DNA of 23,671 nt, taken from Sulfolobus sp. UBA167 (lineage in GTDB: Archaea > Thermoproteota > Thermoprotei_A > Sulfolobales > Sulfolobaceae). The position numbers and the translations under genes are program-made. Location of the stretch: positions 1-23,671 of the forward strand of contig DAHF01000083.1 of the NCBI GenBank assembly GCA_002495845.1, written 5' to 3'. Shown in pieces: positions 14,659-21,972 of the stretch. How positions within the stretch are numbered: position 1 is the first letter of the stretch; each line of letters opens with the position of its first letter. The notes beneath the pieces were generated by a model that saw only the letters and a program-made list of their open reading frames with translations, made no database searches and had not been told where the DNA came from.

Positions 14659-15054
14659 TCACTGTAACTTGGACATAATTCTCTTTGACGTTTCTTTTGG
14701 AAGGACCATGAGAGCGTTGTTCAAAGCGTTGCTTTCCCTAACCTGAGCGTTTTGATCAAGGTAAGACTGTGCATCCATGAGAATTTCCATGAAATGAGAT
14801 ACTATATCCTCGCTGGAATCTGATATTGAGGTCAGTACGTATCCATAGAAGTTCCTGAACTCCTCATCGTTAGCGTTCTTAGACAAGTACTTCAATACCT
14901 TCACAAGTGCAGATACTGCGTCATCCCTTTTAGTGGATATTAGCGAGTCTACAAAGGAATATATGTCCCTAGCTGGGTCTTGGCTCCTTAAAACGTCCAG
15001 CACAGCCTTTCCGAGAGTTTCCTGATCCGCCCTTATCATCGAAGACAATGACAT
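14659..15054 (-). CDS. hypothetical helical protein, 131 aa
   Basis: I do not recognise this protein. It appears to be almost entirely alpha-helical, with amphipathic segments such as TLGKAVLDVLRSQDPARDIYS, DAVSALVKVLKYLSKNAND and EDIVSHFMEILMDAQSYLD, and no cysteine or membrane segment. Its helices could form a HEAT-like or four-helix bundle, suggesting protein-protein contact. The ATG at 15054 follows a CTTTTAAAAC box by about 28 bases. It lies alone between an IS remnant and the 43-residue gene at 15120-15251, all on the minus strand. Function unknown; the gene itself is likely real given its promoter and composition. Confidence 0.62.
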   Translation of the reverse strand: MSLSSMIRADQETLGKAVLDVLRSQDPARDIYSFVDSLISTKRDDAVSALVKVLKYLSKNANDEEFRNFYGYVLTSISDSSEDIVSHFMEILMDAQSYLDQNAQVRESNALNNALMVLPKETSKRIMSKLQ

Positions 15055-15119
15055 ATGAAAGAATTAGAAAGCTGTTTTAAAAGTGTTTTTGGGGTGCTAA
15101 ATAAAAACCTAGCTTTGGT

Positions 15120-15251
15120 TTATATTTCTGGGTAGAGTGCATAACAAATATCTTTATCGTAAAGCTTGTAGCACTCCTCCCTTTTCTCCCTTAGAAAGTT
15201 CACAAGGAACTTTTCTGTTTCTGTCTGTTCTTCGTAGTTCACTTCTGTCAC
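15120..15251 (-). CDS. small acidic hypothetical protein, 43 aa
   Basis: This short frame starts at GTG 15251 and reads MTEVNYEEQTETEKFLVNFL in its first half, then a charged helix (REKREECYKLYDKD) and ICYALYPEI at the end. It has two Cys residues, a strongly acidic N-terminus and an amphipathic helix. On the minus strand a TTTTAAG box (about 15279-15286) lies some 30 bases upstream of the GTG, matching the leaderless pattern of neighbouring genes. Composition is clearly more protein-like and less A/T-rich than the flanking sequence. It lies 65 bases upstream of the 131-residue gene. The product is unknown; conservation in related genomes would settle whether it is real. Confidence 0.5.
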   Translation of the reverse strand: MTEVNYEEQTETEKFLVNFLREKREECYKLYDKDICYALYPEI

Positions 15252-15658
15252 TTCTATATTATCATGTGAAATCTTTTACTTAAAACCTTTATCTATATAG
15301 CTTATAGAGAGAATTTGCTGTTAAGGACTAGAATATATTCTAACTGAAACATGAGTAGGTGAAAAGAGAATACTAAACTATGTATGAGGAAATATTTCAT
15401 AAAACCTTAATCATAAAAGGTATGATGCTATGGATCTCCTTAACTTGATGGCCTTCTATCAAGCAAGGAAATTCAAGGATTATGTTAAAATGAGGTATAT
15501 TTTTAGGATATCAACTCAGTTAAAAATACTGATCCATTCTGTCCAGTTAAGTAAAATCGTTATTATTTTTATATTAATAAAAAAAGAGGAAAGCCAATTT
15601 CCTTTTCCTTATCGTTTAATGAACAAAGCTTTTTAGACGTAGGAAAAATATTAACTTT
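15252..15658. other. 407-base AT-rich gap with a doubtful 68-aa ORF
   Basis: The only candidate gene is a plus-strand frame at 15430-15636 starting MDLLNLMAFYQARKFKDYVK. The first 25 codons look protein-like and a CATAAAACC box lies about 28 bases before the ATG, but the second half is AT-rich and looks non-coding (IVIIFILIKK). It may be the start of a decayed gene or chance. A T-rich stretch (TTATTATTTTTATATT, about 15561-15576) may terminate it. The promoter of the CtaA-like gene lies at the right end (CTTTTTAGAC, about 15629-15638). Confidence 0.35.
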
Positions 15659-16504
15659 ATGATACTTCCTTACTTGGCTCTTTTGGAGAGCATATTTGCT
15701 GGGATAAACATAGTCCTAGGAGGAGTTGTGGAAGGATACGGTTATGGTCTATCGCTGGGGACTAAGTGGCCATACACTAGAAACATGATGGAGGTCGCTT
15801 TCAAAAAGGATCCTGAAGCTCTTCACAGGATCATGGCAACACTAGTAGGTCTGCTATCCTTGGTTTTGTTAATATTTTTCCCTTCCCCCTTCACTGAGAT
15901 AGGCTTCGCCTCAATAGTAGCCACAGCTTTGCTTGGAATGGCTACTCTATATGTCCTTGCCGGTAAACTCCCTTCAGTGTTCCAAGGTATACATGACATA
16001 GCGGCTTACACGACTTTCGTCGCGTATTTCCTGCTATTCCTGCATGGAGAAGGCTACTTCAACGTGAACGTGACTAGCTTTCTAATAGATGCAATAGTCC
16101 CACCACACTTCCTTTACTTCGTAATATTCATGGGAGGAGTTGTAACTGGAACTAGAAGAATGAGGGAGAAGATAGGAGACGTGCTGAAGTTTCACAAGAA
16201 AGTTGCTCCCAACGCAGAGTTCAACCCTGCAAAAAGGCCTGATGACTCTAACACTTTGAAGAAGCTTCAGATAGCTTGGGGAATACACGGTATACTTGCT
16301 GTAATATTCGTCATAGCAGTAATACTATTGCACTATTGGTTCACCTTTGCTACAACGTTAGGAGTGATTATAGTTGGGCTATGGGTCTTCGAGTCTATAA
16401 ACAGGAACCCGTCGAAGCCCGGAGCCTCAATAGCGACTCACCAGTTCTTCTCACTTCTCACAGTAGTTGCTATAATACTAAACAGCCTAGGTATCTTACT
16501 TTAG
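15659..16504 (+). CDS. CtaA/Cox15-like heme A synthase-type membrane protein
   Basis: The 281 residues form about eight membrane helices in two similar halves, as in CtaA/Cox15, which oxidises the heme O methyl group to give heme A for terminal oxidases. The first half has the family pattern GGVVEGYGYGLSLGTKWP (residues 21-38) followed by LHRIMATLVGL (55-65). Histidines that would ligate heme lie on the even-numbered helices: His56, His112 (GIHDIAAYT), His210 (WGIHGILAV) and His261 (THQFFSLL). That spacing matches the four conserved heme-binding histidines of CtaA. The length is that of a full-size two-half protein, unlike the half-size Aeropyrum form. No oxidase or heme O synthase genes are adjacent. 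The call rests on this pattern; a related b-type cytochrome is the alternative. Confidence 0.6.
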   Translation: MILPYLALLESIFAGINIVLGGVVEGYGYGLSLGTKWPYTRNMMEVAFKKDPEALHRIMATLVGLLSLVLLIFFPSPFTEIGFASIVATALLGMATLYVLAGKLPSVFQGIHDIAAYTTFVAYFLLFLHGEGYFNVNVTSFLIDAIVPPHFLYFVIFMGGVVTGTRRMREKIGDVLKFHKKVAPNAEFNPAKRPDDSNTLKKLQIAWGIHGILAVIFVIAVILLHYWFTFATTLGVIIVGLWVFESINRNPSKPGASIATHQFFSLLTVVAIILNSLGILL

Positions 16505-16542
16505 AAAATTCAAGATCTTTTCTTAAACACCATTTCTTAGCA

Positions 16543-18846
16543 TCAGCCGAGGTGCATCCGCTCATAGATATCGCCGTGTTGTGAAATCATCACACCTAGA
16601 GGTGAATCTATCGATAAGTGGTAATATCTGTTGAGTATTTCAGCTATCGCGGTATATATTCCCTCTGTAACTTGAGACCTGTTGGTAGATAGGACTGCTG
16701 ATACGTTTCCCCAAGGTTTGCCTTGTATCACTTTACCGATTAGGAATTCCTCCTCATCTGGCATCACTGACCACTCCCTCTTAGAGTCCCAGAAATATTT
16801 CATGACCAGCATGTGAATTCCGTCTGCGGAAGACTCGTATGGGCTCGTTCCCTTTACGAAAGCTAGGACTTTATCTAGATAAATAGGGTCTACGTCCACA
16901 TCGCGGTGTGCCCTTGTTCCGGATATGAGGATCCTAGCTATCTCCGGACTCATGTTGAAGTAAATGTCATGAAGTGTATTGAGGAGCTTTTCCTTCAAGA
17001 CATAGGACGCTATGTTTACCATCTTGGATGCCTCCTTGGAGATGGGTTTTATTACCACCACCGGGAAATCGCCCAACTTCTCATTCCTCTTTGGAGACAC
17101 ATGGACTGGGATAAAACCGTTTTTGACCCAGAATGTCAATACCTTGGGATCTCCCATAAAAGATGACCCAACCCAGTCGAGACCTTTGTCCTCCGCTTCG
17201 TTCACTGTCATCCTCAGGATTTCGCTTCCCAGACCTTTGTTCTGAAGTTCCTGCACTGTGGCAATCCTGACTATCCTCCATCCCTTTAGCCTGCCAAAAT
17301 CCTTTATCCTCACGTGCTTTATCACCCTGTCAGGTATGAGGTCTCCGTCGAACGTACCCCCGTTGATTGCTAAGTCAAGCTTCGCGTCGTCAAGTCCTCC
17401 CTCCTCTGAGAGCTGGACCACGGAGACGTATTTACATGACGATGAAAGTCCTCTCAGGCTGTGATGCACACCGTCAGCCATTATCATGAGGTCGTCAGGG
17501 TTGTTCCTATAATGTGCAGTCACCATAATTCCGTAGGCTTGTCTCAGCTTTTCATCGTCAGCGAAGAGGACATCCTTAGGTATTTCCTCGTAGTATAGAA
17601 TGTCAAAGTCGCCCTCAGGTACTTCCGGTTCGGCGTCGAGGAGAAGCGTATCGTAAAGCCATCTCTCTATTGGGTCACCTTTGGCATACCTGAGGGGGTA
17701 TTCCATTACTATGTTCTTTAACTTCAACTTCCTGTTCTCAGCCATTTTCTTCAGATATTTCAAGAAAGCCTTGCTTGAACCCTCATATCCATGGACAGTC
17801 GTGATCATAATTGTCTTGTTCCACGTCCTTGTTATCATGTCTATGTAAGCTATACCAAGAGATGCAGCTTCATCCACGATTAGGATATCTCCGTCCTCAG
17901 AATACGCTGCGTCAGGCGGTATATATGAGACCTTAACGTACTCTGTGCTGATAGATGAAATCACGTTGGAGTTCTTCTTCAAAGAGTATTCTATCCCTAA
18001 ATTCTCAAGTCCCCTTACCATGAACTCGAATATCTGAGATGACCCGTAAATCGAAGGAGATGTAACGAATATTTTTAGTGGTTTCTTCCTCTCCTCCGAT
18101 GCTAAGGAAGCTAGGAAGAGCCCTGCTACAGCGCTTTTCCCCCTGCCACGCGGTGCTGTTATGGAGACAGACCTCTTTCCGGAGCTCATGATGAAGTACA
18201 ACCCTTCTAAAGCGATGTCTTGGTCAACTGTTTTGCATAAATCATGAACTTCCTGCACAGCGTTTCTTGCCTCTGCCTTCCTCTCGGGGCTTTCATCTAG
18301 TTTACCCTTGAACGGATTAACGAAATACCCTTCGCTCTCAGCTAAAAATATCCCTTCATGTTCCCTCAGCTTTCTTAGGAAGCGATCTTCATAAAGAGAC
18401 GAGACTTTCCCGTTCCTGAGGATAGTGTTCCTGAACAGCTTGTTCTCCTTCAAGTCGTCGGTGTAGAGTATCACTAGACCCCCTCCCCTACAGAGCTCCA
18501 CCATCCTACCTATGTTGTTAGGCTGGAAGTTGTCCATTAAGTCCATGACTACTACGTCGTATGAATTGCCCATGAACCATTCCGAATTGGAGTAGTCAGC
18601 GTCTTCGAAGCGGTATTCCTCGAGCTCTTCCCTAAGCCTCCTCATCCTTTCCTTGGCTTCCTTTATCCAAGGATGAAAGCCGTATATTATGGAGGCATTT
18701 TCATTTATTCCAACATAAAGTTTTATTATTTCTCTAACTAATTCGAACGAGTCCTTCCTCTGGATGAAAACTAAGTTTCTATAGTTACGTTCTATCGAGT
18801 CTTTGATAGAGGAAGCAAGAGTCTGTATAAACTCATCCTTATCCAT
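16543..18846 (-). CDS. tmcA: tRNA(Met)/RNA cytidine acetyltransferase TmcA
   Basis: TmcA uses ATP and acetyl-CoA to make N4-acetylcytidine in RNA; the bacterial enzyme modifies C34 of elongator tRNA(Met), and archaeal/eukaryotic relatives (NAT10/Kre33) also modify rRNA. The 767-residue protein shows the full domain order: an N-terminal DUF1726-like domain (about 1-190), a RecD-like helicase with Walker A APRGRGKSA (231-239) and Walker B ILIVDEAA (321-328), a GNAT acetyltransferase with acetyl-CoA loop ATVQELQNKGLGSEIL (529-544) and GFIPVHVSPKRN, and a C-terminal tRNA-binding region. ATG at 18846 follows a GTTTTAAGC box by about 28 bases. It ends 38 bases from the convergent CtaA-like gene. 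Identity is very secure. Confidence 0.95.
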   Translation of the reverse strand: MDKDEFIQTLASSIKDSIERNYRNLVFIQRKDSFELVREIIKLYVGINENASIIYGFHPWIKEAKERMRRLREELEEYRFEDADYSNSEWFMGNSYDVVVMDLMDNFQPNNIGRMVELCRGGGLVILYTDDLKENKLFRNTILRNGKVSSLYEDRFLRKLREHEGIFLAESEGYFVNPFKGKLDESPERKAEARNAVQEVHDLCKTVDQDIALEGLYFIMSSGKRSVSITAPRGRGKSAVAGLFLASLASEERKKPLKIFVTSPSIYGSSQIFEFMVRGLENLGIEYSLKKNSNVISSISTEYVKVSYIPPDAAYSEDGDILIVDEAASLGIAYIDMITRTWNKTIMITTVHGYEGSSKAFLKYLKKMAENRKLKLKNIVMEYPLRYAKGDPIERWLYDTLLLDAEPEVPEGDFDILYYEEIPKDVLFADDEKLRQAYGIMVTAHYRNNPDDLMIMADGVHHSLRGLSSSCKYVSVVQLSEEGGLDDAKLDLAINGGTFDGDLIPDRVIKHVRIKDFGRLKGWRIVRIATVQELQNKGLGSEILRMTVNEAEDKGLDWVGSSFMGDPKVLTFWVKNGFIPVHVSPKRNEKLGDFPVVVIKPISKEASKMVNIASYVLKEKLLNTLHDIYFNMSPEIARILISGTRAHRDVDVDPIYLDKVLAFVKGTSPYESSADGIHMLVMKYFWDSKREWSVMPDEEEFLIGKVIQGKPWGNVSAVLSTNRSQVTEGIYTAIAEILNRYYHLSIDSPLGVMISQHGDIYERMHLG

Positions 18847-18947
18847 AGGCTTCTTTCATGGTCGTAGCTTAAAACTTAATCATCCGAGCATTATAGATTA
18901 TCATAGCAAAGCTGACTTCTAGACCTCAACAACGCGATTTTTTAGCT

Positions 18948-19316
18948 TTAAACTATTGAAGCCTCCCTCTTCATGATCGCTATCTCCTCTTTGCTCAGTT
19001 CCACCTTAACCACGGATTTTTCTTCCATCGACTTACCTAGAAATATCACGCTAACACTTTTGTTATGCACAATCTCCTTAACGAAGTCCTTGTCAGCAGT
19101 ATACTCAACCGTGAGGGGAAAATCTGGGTCATCGTAAATTACATGCCTTATTAGGATCTCCTGTGCTGATCTGTCTATCTCTGTCACTGAGTTAGCCTCA
19201 CCTTTTAGGGGAAGTTCATCTGACCTACAGAGGACAATCCCGTCGCGGTAAGCCACACAGCTGCTCTCTTTGAGGTTGTTCTTTATATCATCAGGAATAT
19301 TCATCATTATCACCAT
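18948..19316 (-). CDS. hypothetical protein, 122 aa
   Basis: I do not recognise this protein. It is soluble, acidic and mixed alpha/beta: NIPDDIKNNLKESSCVAYRD at the start, a repeated pattern of strands (GIVLCRSDELPL, SVSVIFLGKS, SVVKVELS) and a final helix (KEEIAIMKREASIV). Two cysteines lie at about residues 20 and 30. There are ATG codons at 19316 and a few codons later, so the exact start is uncertain; an A/T-rich TTTTTTTAAGG box about 30 bases upstream favours 19316. It lies about 100 bases upstream of tmcA on the same strand but with separate promoters. Its upstream region faces the repeat-rich gap before ggt. A Sulfolobales-specific protein of unknown role is the best description. Confidence 0.6.
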   Translation of the reverse strand: MVIMMNIPDDIKNNLKESSCVAYRDGIVLCRSDELPLKGEANSVTEIDRSAQEILIRHVIYDDPDFPLTVEYTADKDFVKEIVHNKSVSVIFLGKSMEEKSVVKVELSKEEIAIMKREASIV

Positions 19317-19422
19317 GGTTACGAAAGATTTTATCTATTTTCCTTAAAAAAATATAGTAATCACTTATCTTATTGAAATCCTGTAGAGACCTCCTTCAAC
19401 TATCTAAGATCTCCGAAAATAC

Positions 19423-19516
19423 AAAATTACGAAGGATTTCAGAAAGAAATATTTAAATTTTATCCACACCATAAGGGCGAGGATTTCGTAGCTTTTGTAA
19501 AATTACGAAGGATTTC
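19423..19516. repeat. direct repeat and hairpin with IS-end-like copy B
   Basis: The 18-base sequence AAAATTACGAAGGATTTC occurs exactly twice, at 19423-19440 and 19499-19516. Between them lies AAGGGCGAGGATTTC (19473-19487), so GGATTTC appears three times. TTCGTA (19485-19490) and TACGAA (19504-19509) can form a six-base-pair stem. The part 19469-19504 is nearly the same as 14552-14586. This looks like a solo end or small relic of an IS200/IS605-type element rather than a CRISPR or a regulatory array. Confidence 0.5.
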
Positions 19517-19606
19517 TTATACAGCTATGAAAGCCTGCGAAGGCAATCATATATCTGCTTGATGTGCTACACACTTTTTTTATTGCTATGACATAAAAAG
19601 ATTGGT
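19517..19606 (+). promoter_or_regulatory. upstream region of gamma-glutamyltransferase gene
   Basis: A CTTTTTTTATTG box (about 19573-19584) lies near 28 bases before the ATG at 19607, giving a leaderless or near-leaderless start. GACATAAAAAG lies closer (about 19590-19600), too near to act as the TATA box. No Shine-Dalgarno sequence is evident. Confidence 0.4.
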
Positions 19607-21046
19607 ATGCCTTCCGCTGTAGGTAAAAAGGTAATAGCAACACAGAATTACATAGCCTCTCACGTAGGATCAAAGGTGCTGGAGAACGGAGGTAATGCCT
19701 TCGACGCAGTGATAGCAGCGAGCGCAGTCCTCTCAGTGATAATGCCTCATACGAGCGGTCTCGGAGGAGACGGTTTCTTGATGGCTAAAACTCCAGAAGG
19801 TATTATAGTCTATAACGCTTCAAGCATAGCACCGAGAGGCCTTACGGTAGAGAAAGTCCCAAGTGACAAGTCTCCTTTCTCAGTGCTGGTCCCCGGCCTA
19901 GTAGACTTATGGGATTTCACTTTCTCTAATTTCGCCTCAGAATCTTTAGATGAACTACTTAAACCCGCAATCAAATTAGCAGAGAACGGCTTCTTTATAA
20001 GCAGGAGCTTACACCATGCGATAGTGTCCTCAACCAAGATGAGCCAAGAGTGGGAATCAATTTATGGCGGGAAAAGGTTTGGGGATGAATTGAAGCTGAA
20101 GAGGATGGCCAGAGTCCTCAAGGAAGTGTCTAGAGAGCCGAGATCTTTTTACGAAGGGAAAATAACAGATGAGATCACGAACGGACTTATGAAGAAGGGT
20201 GTCCCTATAGATCCCTCCGACTTCTCCTCCTTCCACGGTGAGATAGTCCAGCCATTAAAGATATCCTACAAGGGATACGACTTGTACGAAATACCACCAA
20301 ACTCACAAGGCATAACCACGTTAGAGTTGCTCAAGATGGTAGAGTTGGCTGGGATCAACTCCATGCCGTTCAACGATGTGAGGAGGGTAAACGAGCACCT
20401 CAGGCTTAGTGCCTTAGCTTATGAAGATAGAAACAAGTTGGTCGCAGATCCGCGTTTCTTCACTTTGCCTGACGGAATTTTAGATAACAACTACTTGACT
20501 AGGAAGCTAATCGAATACGGCATAGACGTGAAAGTAAGAGACGTAGGTGACACCACGTTTCTGGTCGCCTCAGACGGAGAAAATGACGTCGGATTAGTGC
20601 AGAGCTTGTTCTATCCTTTCGGGTCCGGAATAGTCGTGGATGATATCACGTTCAACAACAGAGGGGCAGGGTTCACCGAAGGCGTCAACATGCCTCAACC
20701 GAGAAAGAGACCTCTTCACACTCTCTCTATACTTATGGCTGAAAACGAGAGTGAAAGGTTGATAATAGGCTGTGCTGGAGGTGATCTGAGGCCTCAGATA
20801 CATTCTCAGGTATTAGAATATTACGCGGACTACAACATGGAGATCGATGAAGCAGTATCTGCGCCCAGATTCATGTATCTAGGAAACAAGGTGATAGCTG
20901 AAAAGAGGCTCGGAATCCCAGCAACGCAGACAGACTACATGTCTCCTGAGGTTGGAATAGTCCAAGCTATGAAGATCAACAAAAAAGACGGAAAGAGGAT
21001 AGGAGTTGCAGACCCGCGTGGAGAAGGCACAGCTCTACCTGTCTAA
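19607..21046 (+). CDS. ggt: gamma-glutamyltransferase
   Basis: This 479-residue Ntn hydrolase should cut gamma-glutamyl bonds (glutathione-like compounds, gamma-glutamyl peptides) and transfer the group to water or an amino acid. The precursor is expected to cleave itself before a threonine that then acts as nucleophile. Family marks are LENGGNAFDAVIAASAVL (25-42), PHTSGLGGDGFLM (47-59), PGLVDLW, NSQGITTLELL, and the catalytic junction VGDTTFLVASDG, with Thr316 as likely nucleophile giving subunits of about 315 and 164 residues. The GSG stretch (339-341) and CAGGDLRPQ (389-397) line the active site region. There is no signal peptide, so the enzyme should be cytosolic, unlike most bacterial forms. 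It ends convergently with the hexokinase gene, with a four-base overlap. A related acylase is the main alternative. Confidence 0.88.
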   Translation: MPSAVGKKVIATQNYIASHVGSKVLENGGNAFDAVIAASAVLSVIMPHTSGLGGDGFLMAKTPEGIIVYNASSIAPRGLTVEKVPSDKSPFSVLVPGLVDLWDFTFSNFASESLDELLKPAIKLAENGFFISRSLHHAIVSSTKMSQEWESIYGGKRFGDELKLKRMARVLKEVSREPRSFYEGKITDEITNGLMKKGVPIDPSDFSSFHGEIVQPLKISYKGYDLYEIPPNSQGITTLELLKMVELAGINSMPFNDVRRVNEHLRLSALAYEDRNKLVADPRFFTLPDGILDNNYLTRKLIEYGIDVKVRDVGDTTFLVASDGENDVGLVQSLFYPFGSGIVVDDITFNNRGAGFTEGVNMPQPRKRPLHTLSILMAENESERLIIGCAGGDLRPQIHSQVLEYYADYNMEIDEAVSAPRFMYLGNKVIAEKRLGIPATQTDYMSPEVGIVQAMKINKKDGKRIGVADPRGEGTALPV

Positions 21047-21945
21047 TCGTTTACGTCATCTATCTCTATATTTAAGGAAGCTTCCTTAGCAGCAAGAAGC
21101 AAAGCACCGAAGGCAGCATTCACCTTGGACTTCAGAGCCCTTACATTGCAGTTCTCTAGAAAGCTTCTGAAATAATTAAAGTAAATACAGGACTCGAACA
21201 TACCTCCCTTTAGGTAAACCACATTCACGCCTAGCCTCTTGCTCATCTGTGATGAGCTGATAGCTAGTTCCTCAGCGTTCCTTCTTATTATCGCGTTAGC
21301 TATTTCATCCCCGTCTTTAGCAGCGTTATGTACTACGACTGCAAGGGACGCTATCTCTTTAACTCTATGGCCTTGGTGGTAGCTCCATTTAACTAGATCA
21401 TCAACGTCCTTTGCGTTTATCTGCTTCAAGGTCATTTCAAGTAGAGATGTCCTTGGCAACCTCCCGTCTATCATTTTTACTATAGTCCTGAGCAAATCCC
21501 TGCCTATTTGGTACGCTGAGCCCTCATCTGAAAGGAGCCATCCTAGTCCTCCATACCTTACCTTATTGTGACCGTCGAAACCCACGATCACGCTCCCGGT
21601 ACCGGCTATCACTATGATCCCGGGCTTGCCTTTCGTCTCACCATAAAGAGCCACAAACCCGTCATGGTCTACTACTGTCCTTTTCCCTACATTTCTTAAC
21701 TCAACGCTCATGATGTCATAGTCGTATCTGGAATCCATTCCTGCTAGGCCAATGTAAACTACGTCTGGAACTCTCCCTTTAGATGCTTTTTTGACCGCAG
21801 TTATGACGTTAGCCACTGCCTCAGCCACACCTACGTTATGGAAGTTCCCTGGACCAGCCTCTGCTGAAACGACCTCTTTTCTTTCTGAATCGTAGGCTAT
21901 GGCCTCCGTTGTCGTCCCTCCTCCATCTACACCTACGAGGATCAT
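21043..21945 (-). CDS. ATP-dependent hexokinase (BadF/BcrA-type ASKHA fold)
   Basis: The 300-residue protein belongs to the BadF/BadG/BcrA/BcrD ATPase family of the ASKHA fold. It closely matches in length and motifs the S. tokodaii enzyme that phosphorylates glucose, mannose, glucosamine and N-acetylglucosamine with ATP. Visible motifs are phosphate-1 DGGGTTTEA (7-15), DHDGFVALYG (93-102, with Asp95 the likely catalytic base), phosphate-2 IAGTGS (113-118), and the sugar-site sequence GGLGWLLSDEGSAYQIG (132-148), all typical of this group. The adenosine motif is YLKGGMFES. The ATG at 21945 has its own TTTAAAAT box within the end of the upstream nucleotidyltransferase gene, 27 bases away, so it may be read both from that gene and alone. 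Sugar specificity is by analogy. Confidence 0.88.
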   Translation of the reverse strand: MILVGVDGGGTTTEAIAYDSERKEVVSAEAGPGNFHNVGVAEAVANVITAVKKASKGRVPDVVYIGLAGMDSRYDYDIMSVELRNVGKRTVVDHDGFVALYGETKGKPGIIVIAGTGSVIVGFDGHNKVRYGGLGWLLSDEGSAYQIGRDLLRTIVKMIDGRLPRTSLLEMTLKQINAKDVDDLVKWSYHQGHRVKEIASLAVVVHNAAKDGDEIANAIIRRNAEELAISSSQMSKRLGVNVVYLKGGMFESCIYFNYFRSFLENCNVRALKSKVNAAFGALLLAAKEASLNIEIDDVND

Positions 21946-21972
21946 ATGATATAATTATACAACCAAGATATT

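Noticed and set aside
19423..19516. CRISPR-like repeat pair
   Set aside because: Only two 18-base copies, with the gap between them sharing sequence with 14552-14586, so it is not a repeat-spacer array.
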